A program made the position numbers and the translations under genes. 64,000 nt of DNA. Source: an uncultured Muribaculum sp. (GTDB lineage: Bacteria > Bacteroidota > Bacteroidia > Bacteroidales > Muribaculaceae). Of the stretch, positions 44,557 through 52,318 are shown piece by piece; the stretch's first letter is position 1; every line of letters begins with the position of its first letter. Location of the stretch: NCBI GenBank assembly GCA_910589555.1, contig CAJUTE010000003.1, positions 69,953-133,952 on the forward strand, written 5' to 3'. The notes under the pieces are model-generated. The model did not search any database. It worked only from the letters and a program-made list of their open reading frames with translations, and was not told the origin of the DNA.

Positions 44557-45327
44557 TTAAATGCCATTCATTTCGGTTAAATATTTCCAGTATCTAACTG
44601 GCATATCCTGACGCTGCTTACGCGGATTTAATCGCTCCATTATAGCTGTAGACTTAAAATAAGTCCGCCAAAGACTCTGAAACAGAAGCTCTTCCGGATC
44701 AAGCTGCTCAGATGAAAGTTTCCCTGACGACATATAGCCCATGCTCTTGTCAAGCCTTATTTTTTTTAACTCTTGTTTATTGTAAAAATAGCCGTAATCA
44801 CGCAATCGGTCATACACAATGAAGCTCTGATCGCCAAATCTATCCTTAAAATGGCTTAAAGTCATGGGGAGTATGTCAAACAGCGGCTCTATAAGAGCAA
44901 AATACGTGCCGTCGATCCCTTTTTGAAATCGAAGGAACTGCAAAATACGGTGAGCCTCACCTCTCACCCTGCGACATTCTTTAAGCACGGCAAGCACTGA
45001 CTGATCAGAAAAATCGGTCTCTATTGATGTCTTTGAGGCAACAGCACGACAAATAAACCGGAAAGCATACATCGGAAATTCCGGATTATCGGTCAAATAA
45101 GCTGCGACAAGAGCGCTGCATGCACCTTTCGACAGCACCTTCGACAATTTTTTCCACACCCTACGAGCCTTTTCCATACCAGTGTCCACTTCATGCAGCA
45201 CATCATAAAATAACGGCAGCGCATCATGAGGCTGAAGCAACATCTCGGGAGTCTCTTTACGGGAAAACGAATCAAACACAGCGGTAAGCAATCCGTCAAA
45301 ACTGCCGTCAAACCGAAAAATAATCAT
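44557..45327 (-). CDS. TIGR03915 family putative DNA repair protein (DUF4130)
   Basis: Protein of 256 aa opening IIFRFDGSFDGLLTAVFDSF, the hallmark of the family, with the central FLRFQKGIDGTYFALIEP and the C-terminal WRTYFKSTAIMERLNPRKQRQD. It is the constant partner of the TIGR03916 radical SAM protein; the two genes overlap by four bases (ATGA). The pair is annotated as DNA modification or repair by association, without a published reaction that I know of. The fold and partner suggest nucleic-acid binding. Confidence 0.88.
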   Translation of the reverse strand: MIIFRFDGSFDGLLTAVFDSFSRKETPEMLLQPHDALPLFYDVLHEVDTGMEKARRVWKKLSKVLSKGACSALVAAYLTDNPEFPMYAFRFICRAVASKTSIETDFSDQSVLAVLKECRRVRGEAHRILQFLRFQKGIDGTYFALIEPLFDILPMTLSHFKDRFGDQSFIVYDRLRDYGYFYNKQELKKIRLDKSMGYMSSGKLSSEQLDPEELLFQSLWRTYFKSTAIMERLNPRKQRQDMPVRYWKYLTEMNGI

Positions 45328-46580
45328 GAAAAGTCAAATGTCAGCTGCGAAGGATTTTCACCGTTACGTCTGCTCACGAGCTGCCGTCTCACATACTCCG
45401 GTGACACATCGCAAACCGACGGAGATGAAAGCTCTCCGCACGTTATGAAATATTTAGCTCTATTCATCGCCACCCCTATCTTCTTAAGATTGTAAGAGGT
45501 CAATCTCCGGAATTTTCTGGCATTCACAATCAATAGCGCCGACTTAACTCCGATGCCCGGCACCCGCAATATCATCTCGTATGGAGCTTTGTTGATATCA
45601 ATCGGAAATGCCTGTGGGTGCCTTAACGCCCAACCGAGCTTCGGATCCACCTCAAGGTCAAGATTCGGATTATCCGGTTCTGTAATCTCCTCAGCCTTGA
45701 AATGATAAAATCTCATAAGCCAGTCAGCCTGATATAATCGGTTTTCTCTCACCAATGGAGGTTGCTTTAGCGCCGGCAAACGCTTGTCATATTCATTCAC
45801 AGAAACGTAACCGGAATAATACACCCTTCTCATTGTGGGCATACCGTAAAGCGCTGACGAAACCTGAAGTATCTGCCTGTCAGTATCCGGCGACGCACCG
45901 ACAATCATTTGAGTGCTCTGACCCGCCGGCACAAACCTCGGCACATGGCGCATACGCTTGCGATCCTCAGCACATTCCAGCACACCTTGCCTTATATACC
46001 CCATAGGCTCATAAACACTTTTGTGATCCTTTTCAGGAGCCAGATATTTAAGCGATTCTTCACGAGGTATCTCTATATTCACACTCATTCGATCGGCATA
46101 TCGACCTGCCTCATTAACAAGCTCACGCGATGCTCCCGGTATGCTTTTAAGATGAATGTAACCGTTAAAGTGATGCACTTCCCGAAGATCTTTGGCAATA
46201 CGGGCTATACGCTCCATCGTATAGTCGGGATTACGCACCACTCCAGAGCTAAGGAAAAGCCCCTCGATATAGTTGCGGCGATAAAACTCCATCGTGATAT
46301 TCACTATTTCACTAACAGAAAGTGTGGCACGGGGAATATCATTGCTGCGCCGGTTTATGCAATACGCGCAATCATACATACAATAATTCGTAAGCATGAT
46401 TTTCAAAAGAGATATGCACCTGCCATCAGCGGCAAAACTATGGCATATACCGACCCCGCCCACAGTATTCCCCACTCCGTTTCCACTGTTGCGCCGCACT
46501 GTGCCGCTCGACGAACATGACACATCATATTTCGCCGCTGCGGCAAGAATCTTCAATTTTTCAAGAACTGCTTCTGTCAT
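45324..46580 (-). CDS. TIGR03916 family radical SAM protein, putative DNA modification/repair enzyme
   Basis: Protein of 418 aa from the ATG at 46580; a further in-frame codon at 46601 lies upstream of the promoter box and is excluded. Counting from 46580, the radical SAM cluster motif is CMYDCAYC (cysteines at 67, 71 and 74). The C-terminal third has a helix-hairpin-helix motif, RVPGIGVKSALLIVNARKF (about 355-373), which normally binds DNA non-specifically. Radical SAM plus HhH suggests repair or modification of DNA bases, comparable in idea to spore photoproduct lyase. It is the first gene of the two-gene operon, with a nearly leaderless message. Confidence 0.9.
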   Translation of the reverse strand: MTEAVLEKLKILAAAAKYDVSCSSSGTVRRNSGNGVGNTVGGVGICHSFAADGRCISLLKIMLTNYCMYDCAYCINRRSNDIPRATLSVSEIVNITMEFYRRNYIEGLFLSSGVVRNPDYTMERIARIAKDLREVHHFNGYIHLKSIPGASRELVNEAGRYADRMSVNIEIPREESLKYLAPEKDHKSVYEPMGYIRQGVLECAEDRKRMRHVPRFVPAGQSTQMIVGASPDTDRQILQVSSALYGMPTMRRVYYSGYVSVNEYDKRLPALKQPPLVRENRLYQADWLMRFYHFKAEEITEPDNPNLDLEVDPKLGWALRHPQAFPIDINKAPYEMILRVPGIGVKSALLIVNARKFRRLTSYNLKKIGVAMNRAKYFITCGELSSPSVCDVSPEYVRRQLVSRRNGENPSQLTFDFS

Positions 46581-46586
46581 AATAGA

Positions 46587-46594
46587 CAAAATTA
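46587..46594 (-). promoter_or_regulatory. Promoter -7 box of the TIGR03916/03915 operon, six bases before the ATG
   Basis: On the minus strand TAATTTTG is followed by TCTATT and the ATG. The same TTTGTCTATTATG context occurs at rsmG. The start site is predicted about three bases before the ATG. Confidence 0.65.
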
Positions 46595-46628
46595 GCGACA
46601 AGAAAGGCTAAAAACGCGCACCGCGATG

Positions 46629-47510
46629 TTAAAAAGAGTTTAACGCATTGCGTAGCCGATTAACAAACTCATGATTCTTCAACCCCCATTTAGGATAAAT
46701 CAGAAGCTCGTCAGGCGATTGGCTCGTGAAGCGTTCTATAGCTATTTCAGGATTAATGCGTCTTATTATTTCCACACACAGGCTTATGTATTCATCCACA
46801 CTGAATCGCGGGATATCATATTTTCCGGAGATAACATCATGAGCCATCACCGTTCCTCTCACCAGCTGCAATTGATGAAACTTGACTGTAGCGACAGGCA
46901 ACTTCGACACTGCGTCAACAGTAGCAAGCATCATCTCCCGGCTCTCTCCAGGCAAGCCCATTATCAGATGAAGCCCTGTAAGCAGACCACGGCGGGTGGC
47001 ACGCTCAACAGCATCCACTGTTTGCTCCCAGGTGTGGCACCGGTTTATAAGTTTTAGAGTTTCATTATGCGAACTTTCCGCACCGTATTCAATAAGCACG
47101 AAAGCACGTTCATTTAATCCTGCAAGATAATCAAGCAGTTCATCGCCGGTGCAATCGGGACGCGTGCCTATTATAATTCCCACCACATTCTCCACCGACA
47201 GAGCCTCTTCATACAGCTGTTTCAGTCTTTCAAGCTCGCCATGTGTGCTCGTATAAGCCTGAAAATATGCGAGGTACTGCATATCGGGATATTTTCTGCC
47301 GAAAAATTTTTTACCCTCTTCAAGCTGCTCCGTCACACTTTTGTCGGGCTTGCAATATCCGGGATTGAATGTCTGGTTATTGCAGTAAGTGCATCCTCCG
47401 GTTCCTATGGTTCCATCTCTATTGGGACAGGAAAATCCGGCATTGATGGAAATCTTCTGAACTTTACCGGGAAAATGCTCTTTTAAAAATGTGCTGAAAT
47501 CCCTATACAT
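46629..47510 (-). CDS. TIGR01212 family radical SAM protein (YhcC)
   Basis: Protein of 293 aa from the ATG at 47510; a GTG six bases upstream is possible. The Fe-S cysteines lie in SCPNRDGTIGTGGCTYCNN (CX11CX2C, near 26-41), the arrangement shared by the YhcC/Elp3-like group, and there are LIMGLPGESREMM and VKFHQLQLVRGTVMA further on. Function unknown; YhcC of E. coli is likewise uncharacterised. Probably cotranscribed with ybaK and aroC (11-base gap). Confidence 0.9.
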   Translation of the reverse strand: MYRDFSTFLKEHFPGKVQKISINAGFSCPNRDGTIGTGGCTYCNNQTFNPGYCKPDKSVTEQLEEGKKFFGRKYPDMQYLAYFQAYTSTHGELERLKQLYEEALSVENVVGIIIGTRPDCTGDELLDYLAGLNERAFVLIEYGAESSHNETLKLINRCHTWEQTVDAVERATRRGLLTGLHLIMGLPGESREMMLATVDAVSKLPVATVKFHQLQLVRGTVMAHDVISGKYDIPRFSVDEYISLCVEIIRRINPEIAIERFTSQSPDELLIYPKWGLKNHEFVNRLRNALNSF

Positions 47511-47521
47511 GACCACATCGG

Positions 47522-48601
47522 TTATATGCGAGCACCCTTGTTAAGAAGATAAGCGTCAAGAACAGTCATAGCCGCCATCGCTTCAACAATGGGCACTGCA
47601 CGTGGAAGCACACACGGGTCATGACGTCCACGAGCCTGCAACTCTGTTTTCAGTCCGCTGTCGTCCACCGTGTCAACCGGTTTCAACAGCGTCGCCACCG
47701 GCTTGAAAGCTACCCTGAAATATATATCCATGCCATTTGAAATGCCGCCCTGGATGCCGCCTGAGTTATTTGACGCGGTCCTCAATCCGTGAACGTCATC
47801 CGTCGGGATAAATGTGTCAATCATCTCCGAGCCGCGACGCCCAACGCCGTCAAATCCCATGCCATAGTCAAATCCCTTGGCGGCATTAATACTAAGCATC
47901 GCTCCACCGAGCATAGCGTGAAGTTTGCCGAACGCAGGCTCGCCAAGACCGACAGGCACACCGGTTATAACACCGGTGATCACTCCCCCCACAGTGTCGC
48001 CATCCTTCTTGACCTGCTCAATCAAGCGAATCATGTCGGCGGCAACACTTTCATCAGGACATCTCACTATATTATTTTCAATCGCCGAAGGATCGTATGC
48101 CGTATAGTCCTTATCGAGACGTATATCCCCCACTTGCGACGTGTAGGCATACACCTTTATGCCAAGCTTAGCCAACGCCTGACGGGCAAACGCACCACCC
48201 ACCACTCTTGACAAAGTTTCACGTGCCGAGGAGCGTCCACCTCCACGATGATCCCTCAACCCATACTTTTCCGTATAAGTATAGTCGGCGTGCGACGGGC
48301 GGAATGTGTGACGTATATTCTCATAATCCGATGAGTGCTGATTACCATTTTCCACCATGAACCCAATAGGCGTTCCGATGGTTTTGCCCTCGAAGACGCC
48401 GCTCAGAATCTTCACACAGTCCTTCTCATCGCGAGCGGTGACGATTGACGACTGACCGGGACGACGGCGGTCCAGCTCTTTCTGCACCATCTCCATGTCG
48501 ACATCTATTCCCGAAGGCATCCCGTCGATTATTCCGCCCACAGCAACCCCGTGCGACTCGCCGAATGTAGTAAGGCGATATATATTTCCAAATGTATTCA
48601 T
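47522..48601 (-). CDS. aroC: Chorismate synthase
   Basis: Last step of the shikimate pathway: EPSP to chorismate, using reduced FMN. Protein of 359 aa from the ATG at 48601 (MNTFGNIYRLTTFGESHG); the frame also reaches a TTG at 48610. Signature segments: GESHG with the first catalytic His, RPSHADYTYTEKYG, GGGRSSARETLSRV, and GRHDPCVLPRAVPIVE. It follows ybaK after five bases. Confidence 0.97.
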   Translation of the reverse strand: MNTFGNIYRLTTFGESHGVAVGGIIDGMPSGIDVDMEMVQKELDRRRPGQSSIVTARDEKDCVKILSGVFEGKTIGTPIGFMVENGNQHSSDYENIRHTFRPSHADYTYTEKYGLRDHRGGGRSSARETLSRVVGGAFARQALAKLGIKVYAYTSQVGDIRLDKDYTAYDPSAIENNIVRCPDESVAADMIRLIEQVKKDGDTVGGVITGVITGVPVGLGEPAFGKLHAMLGGAMLSINAAKGFDYGMGFDGVGRRGSEMIDTFIPTDDVHGLRTASNNSGGIQGGISNGMDIYFRVAFKPVATLLKPVDTVDDSGLKTELQARGRHDPCVLPRAVPIVEAMAAMTVLDAYLLNKGARI

Positions 48602-48606
48602 AAAAC

Positions 48607-49101
48607 TCAATTATTTGAAGGTTTCACGGCTATGTCTGCCACTATCCCATCAACATATCCTATCAGATCGGATGGCGATATTTCAAATTGCAATCCCCTC
48701 ACTCCGGCACTGACATATACCACATCGAAATTATTAACCGTGGAATGAAAATAAGTCGGGAACCGCTTCTTCATCCCTATCGGTGAACAACCGCCCCTTA
48801 TATAGCCTGTAAGCGGCAGAAGCTCTTTCATCGGAATAAGGTCGGCTTTCTTGGCTCCGGCAGCCTTAGCTGCCGCCTTCAAGTCCACCTCCATGTCTCC
48901 GGGAATCACACACACAAAGTATCCGCTTTTTTCACCATGAAGCACGAGTGTCTTGAACACCCGTTCTATATCTTCGCCAAGTTCCTCAGCCACATGATCA
49001 GCGGCAAGGTTATTCTCATCAACCTCGTATGGAATCAACTTATAAGTGATTTTTGCTTTATCAAGCAACCGTGCGGCATTGGTTTTAGTTATTCCCGACA
49101 T
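48607..49101 (-). CDS. ybaK: Cys-tRNA(Pro)/Cys-tRNA(Cys) deacylase YbaK
   Basis: Editing protein that hydrolyses Cys-tRNA(Pro) formed by prolyl-tRNA synthetase. Protein of 164 aa from the ATG at 49101 (MSGITKTNAARLLDKAKITY); the longer frame begins inside the promoter region. The conserved lysine lies in VFKTLVLHGEK near 49, and GYIRGGCSPIGMKKRFPTY near 103 matches the family. First gene of ybaK-aroC-yhcC. Confidence 0.93.
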   Translation of the reverse strand: MSGITKTNAARLLDKAKITYKLIPYEVDENNLAADHVAEELGEDIERVFKTLVLHGEKSGYFVCVIPGDMEVDLKAAAKAAGAKKADLIPMKELLPLTGYIRGGCSPIGMKKRFPTYFHSTVNNFDVVYVSAGVRGLQFEISPSDLIGYVDGIVADIAVKPSNN

Positions 49102-49120
49102 CTTTCCAATTCTTTTTTTG

Positions 49121-49128
49121 CAAATATA
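49121..49128 (-). promoter_or_regulatory. Promoter -7 box of ybaK-aroC-yhcC (TATATTTG on minus strand)
   Basis: Exact TAnnTTTG match; predicted leader about 16 bases. It fixes the ybaK start at 49101 rather than further upstream. Confidence 0.65.
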
Positions 49129-49171
49129 CAAATATTTCTCTTATAAGTAGTGCTCCGCACATCGCATCCCA

Positions 49172-49207
49172 CAAAAAAATCCGGTTGTTGCTACACCAAC
49201 CGGATTT
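49172..49207 (-). terminator. Terminator of the serpin gene
   Basis: An 11-bp stem (AAATCCGGTTG and complement) with a 9-base loop, followed on the minus strand by seven T. Confidence 0.85.
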
Positions 49208-49229
49208 CAGGCTCATATCATCAATGAGT

Positions 49230-50447
49230 TTACAGTTGTTTCACCTGACCAAGGAAAATCACAGCGCCTGTCGACTGCTCGGCTATAATGAACGCGAATG
49301 GACGGTTCACCACCATCTCATAACTCTCCACAGGCATCGCGCTGTCAAATTCAGTCGACGTGACTGCGGCAGCTTTAGTCCCATCTTCATCAACCTCGAT
49401 GCGGGTCACCTGCTTCACTTTATTCACCTTGACAGGTGAGGCGCTCAATCCTGAAAAGTCAGCTCCCGAGGTAAACATTTCACTCACACCCTGCGACTGA
49501 AGATAATCATTAAGAATCTCATTCGTGTCAAATTCAAATCTCGGGAACGAAACCTTTATCTCTCCACGGTTATTGGAATTCTGCCACGCAACAAAATCCG
49601 ATGCAGAAAAAGAGCTTATGACATCGGCAAGGTTCTCTCCTGCATTAGGAAGAATCACCGTCATCGAATATGCTCCTGCACCATAATCCATTCTGAACAT
49701 TGAATATTTCTCTGCCACTTTTATCTTGTTGCCAATCGCTCCATTCATCATCATCACTCGTGATTGCGAACCATCGGCATTTGTAAAGAGATCCTCCTTG
49801 GTGTTTTTCTTGTCAAACTTCACCGCCCATTCACCCTTGAAGCATAACGCATTAATTATCATCATTTCCATTCCGGGAGCAAGAGGCTCTTGAAGAAGCT
49901 GAGGTATCATCTTGTCGGTATGCTTCGAGCACCAATTGTTGATGGCATTCATTGCCGAGGTCGAAGAAAGGTCAAGCGTGCGTGAATCCGCATCATAATT
50001 TTCCTCCACAGCATTCACATAAGCCGGAAGCGCCTCAAACCCGTCATTCAGCCATATAGAATTGGCTATTTCCATCTTCACTTTTCGGTCAAGACGAGGC
50101 ATATCCTTTATAAGTTTAACGCTCAGATCGTTTAGCGACTGAAGGTTATCAGCTCCGGTCGCAGTGCAAATCTGGTTTAATGTGGTGCCGGCTGCACCAT
50201 TGGCGGCAAGTCCGAGAGCGAAATTCATGCTCATCGGCGACAGCATGAAGTTGTCATTCCTCCGGGCACTGAAATACCCAAGCATATCGATTGCCTTACT
50301 GTTCTGAGATGTGATTACAAGCTCCTGCGACGGTTGCAACTCGATTTTGTCAGCAACTCCATTTTTTCCGGAATCATCCGAATCACTGCATGACACTAAC
50401 GCAAGCGAAAGCGACATTGCCAAAATCAACTTTGTTTTCATAGCCAT
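49230..50447 (-). CDS. Serpin-family lipoprotein, inhibitory-type hinge
   Basis: Protein of 405 aa from the ATG at 50447; the next ATG, 50441, is equally possible, and a longer frame reaches into the promoter. The N-terminus is a lipoprotein signal with lipobox LVSC. The serpin fold is complete, including NAINNWCSKHTDKMIPQL and NALCFKGEWAVKF. The reactive-loop hinge EDGTKAAAVTST (354-365) has the small residues required for loop insertion, so it is probably an active inhibitor. Counting from the hinge, P1-P1' would be Ala370-Met371, which suggests an elastase-like or other small-P1 protease; serpins can also trap cysteine proteases. A C10 cysteine protease gene lies immediately upstream. Confidence 0.92.
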   Translation of the reverse strand: MAMKTKLILAMSLSLALVSCSDSDDSGKNGVADKIELQPSQELVITSQNSKAIDMLGYFSARRNDNFMLSPMSMNFALGLAANGAAGTTLNQICTATGADNLQSLNDLSVKLIKDMPRLDRKVKMEIANSIWLNDGFEALPAYVNAVEENYDADSRTLDLSSTSAMNAINNWCSKHTDKMIPQLLQEPLAPGMEMMIINALCFKGEWAVKFDKKNTKEDLFTNADGSQSRVMMMNGAIGNKIKVAEKYSMFRMDYGAGAYSMTVILPNAGENLADVISSFSASDFVAWQNSNNRGEIKVSFPRFEFDTNEILNDYLQSQGVSEMFTSGADFSGLSASPVKVNKVKQVTRIEVDEDGTKAAAVTSTEFDSAMPVESYEMVVNRPFAFIIAEQSTGAVIFLGQVKQL

Positions 50448-50489
50448 AATTACTTTTTTATAGTTATTACATTGAATATGTGGATTGTG

Positions 50490-50497
50490 CAAACATA
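50490..50497 (-). promoter_or_regulatory. Promoter -7 box of the serpin gene (TATGTTTG on minus strand)
   Basis: Exact TAnnTTTG match in the 109-base gap between the C10 gene and the serpin, with a leader of about 38 bases. A short inverted repeat GTGGAT/ATCCAC (50480-50485, 50512-50517) flanks it. The serpin can thus be expressed apart from the protease, although read-through is possible. Confidence 0.6.
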
Positions 50498-50556
50498 ATG
50501 ATTTATCACATATCCACCAAATAATTTAACAATTTATTCAAATTTTACCACCACAA

Positions 50557-51789
50557 TCATCTTTTAGCGACAAAATATACAATATCTTTTGAATAATCAC
50601 CAACAGTAGATTTGTATACGCCATCATTGAAATATCCGTTGCAATATCCGTCCCAACCCCAATTGAAATGATTGTAGGTGGTCGACGTACTTCCTGTCTC
50701 TTCGCATACCCATTCTCCATCATCCCCTTTTTTAACATATACTTTAGTGGTTTTCACAGTATAACGATAGCCATCAGCTACCCACATGTGTCCACCGGTG
50801 TTATTCACATTTTGTCCACCCATGATAATTACCCCACTTCCTATCCATTTCCAAACGAAACCACTGGCAGGAGTTTCTGTATCACTTAATGTAAATCCTA
50901 ATCCTTTCAATGTCCTTCTTACATCACTAAGAGATGTCCCGGTCGCTTGTCGATCGGTATAATATGTACTATTAGCTCTATACCCAAGCTCCCTAAGCAT
51001 CAAACCTATAGTAGAATGTACTCCTACCTCGCAATCGTCACCATCAGTCCGTCCGAACTTGTGGTTATTTATTTTATCCCATTCAAGAGTCAAAGTCGGT
51101 TTCGATGATTGATGCTTTAATTGAATAGATGCAGGGTATTTCAATGCACTCATTGTCATTGCCATCGCAACATTTGAACAACCGGCGATTCCATTTGGAC
51201 AATAGGTGCCATAAATTCCACTTTGTCCCCAATCAACTTTGACTCTTGGCGATACTGAATCTGTTTTGGTTGTAGTAACAATATCTTGATATGCCGGTTT
51301 ACGCATGATTGCTTTAACTGACGGAGCTTCCCTAACATAAGATATGGCATAGTCCATAAACATCGCCAAACCTGGATTATCAGTGCCGTTATTTACGTCA
51401 TAATGACCCGATTCTGTTACCGCAAGAATCGAATCACAAGTTGTCTTAGCCGATATAACCGCAAAACCGGAATTGTCCTTATAGTTAACTATATAGATAA
51501 GCGTATCATTGCCGGAACGTGATTTTGCATCCGTTATAAACTGAATGCCACCTTCGTCTATCTCTCGATAATTTGATGCACGTGAGACTTCATTGTTATC
51601 AAGCATACTCTTCGCTGAATTGGCAATTAAAATCGCATCCTTAACCGTACGAGTAGCAGGAATCATTTGTTCTATTTCCGAACTCCAAGTCACAGGCTCA
51701 GAATCAAAAATAAAGTCAGGCTCTTCATTTGAAGCACAAGATGCTAACAAAGCACCGGTCATCATAACACTGTAAATCAATTTTTTCAT
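50557..51789 (-). CDS. C10 family (streptopain/SpeB-type) cysteine protease, lipoprotein
   Basis: Protein of 410 aa with lipobox LLASC (Cys18). It has a propeptide-like region (about 30-175, including the Spi-like stretch GIQFITDAKS...GFAVISAK) and a papain-fold protease domain (about 185-410). The catalytic Cys is C204 in AGCSNVAMAM and the His is H334 in GGHMWVADGY; FNWGWDGYCNGYF near 385 is the usual C10 ending. The enzyme should therefore be active after propeptide removal, on the cell surface or in the periplasm. Bacteroides fragilis has related Bfp proteases. It lies 34 bases after the DUF3244 gene, in one operon. Confidence 0.92.
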   Translation of the reverse strand: MKKLIYSVMMTGALLASCASNEEPDFIFDSEPVTWSSEIEQMIPATRTVKDAILIANSAKSMLDNNEVSRASNYREIDEGGIQFITDAKSRSGNDTLIYIVNYKDNSGFAVISAKTTCDSILAVTESGHYDVNNGTDNPGLAMFMDYAISYVREAPSVKAIMRKPAYQDIVTTTKTDSVSPRVKVDWGQSGIYGTYCPNGIAGCSNVAMAMTMSALKYPASIQLKHQSSKPTLTLEWDKINNHKFGRTDGDDCEVGVHSTIGLMLRELGYRANSTYYTDRQATGTSLSDVRRTLKGLGFTLSDTETPASGFVWKWIGSGVIIMGGQNVNNTGGHMWVADGYRYTVKTTKVYVKKGDDGEWVCEETGSTSTTYNHFNWGWDGYCNGYFNDGVYKSTVGDYSKDIVYFVAKR

Positions 51790-51823
51790 AATGAAACGAA
51801 TTAAAATTTATTATGTAATCTAT

Positions 51824-52189
51824 TTAAGGTATCCATGTAAATTCCCCTTTCCACACGGTGTCTCCTATACATACAAGAATGATATAGTAATTATTTTCGT
51901 ATAGATTTGTTACATTGAAATAATGACTTTTGGAATATTCACCACTCATGCCGCAATAGACTATACCTCCGAATTCATCAATAACCGAAAATTGAACTTC
52001 ATTGGTCGGCAGACTCGTTGAAACCGTAAAATTTACACCTTCGAATGAAATAACGGGATATATCGGTCTACTTTTTTTCCTATTGCCAGTCTCAGGAGCT
52101 GGAGGGTCAGGCGTTACAGGCACTTCATTTTTGCCTTGGGCGAGTAGAGAAAAGAATGCAATAATAAATGTGAATACAAATTTTTTCAT
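51824..52189 (-). CDS. DUF3244-like small exported protein, candidate partner of the C10 protease
   Basis: Protein of 121 aa: signal peptide about 1-19 (MKKFVFTFIIAFFSLLAQG), a Pro-rich linker, then a small beta-sandwich-like domain (VNFTVSTSLPTNEVQFSVID, VYCGMSGEYS, YYIILVCIGDTVWKGEF). DUF3244-type proteins are common beside C10 proteases in Bacteroidales. In streptococci and B. fragilis, C10 proteases have small adjacent inhibitors, so an inhibitor or chaperone role is plausible, but this is inference from position. It is the first gene of the protease operon and carries an 18-bp palindrome in its leader. Confidence 0.75.
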   Translation of the reverse strand: MKKFVFTFIIAFFSLLAQGKNEVPVTPDPPAPETGNRKKSRPIYPVISFEGVNFTVSTSLPTNEVQFSVIDEFGGIVYCGMSGEYSKSHYFNVTNLYENNYYIILVCIGDTVWKGEFTWIP

Positions 52190-52192
52190 ATA

Positions 52193-52210
52193 GCAATAAA
52201 TATTTATTGC
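52193..52210. promoter_or_regulatory. Perfect 18-bp palindrome in the leader of the protease operon
   Basis: GCAATAAATATTTATTGC lies between the predicted start site (about 52208) and the ATG at 52189. It could be an operator covering the start site or an RNA hairpin just before the start codon. Confidence 0.6.
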
Positions 52211-52211
52211 A

Positions 52212-52219
52212 CTAAGATA
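52212..52219 (-). promoter_or_regulatory. Weak promoter -7 box of the DUF3244-C10 operon (TATCTTAG on minus strand)
   Basis: One mismatch from TAnnTTTG. A weak core promoter with an upstream site array fits an activator-dependent promoter. Confidence 0.5.
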
Positions 52220-52252
52220 TGTATTTCACATAATCAATTCATCGTAAAATTG

Positions 52253-52302
52253 TACGCATTTTTTACGCATTTCACTCATGAAGTATGCGTAAAATTACGC
52301 AT
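52253..52302. promoter_or_regulatory. Array of four TACGCAT sites upstream of the protease operon promoter
   Basis: TACGCAT at 52253-52259, 52264-52270 and 52296-52302 and its inverse ATGCGTA at 52285-52291. Start-to-start spacings are 11, 21 and 11 bp, so all sites face about the same side of the helix. Relative to the predicted start site they occupy about -46 to -95 on the minus strand, the usual place for an activator. The adjacent upstream gene encodes an HTH protein. Confidence 0.65.
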
Positions 52303-52318
52303 AAAACAAATAGAGCCC

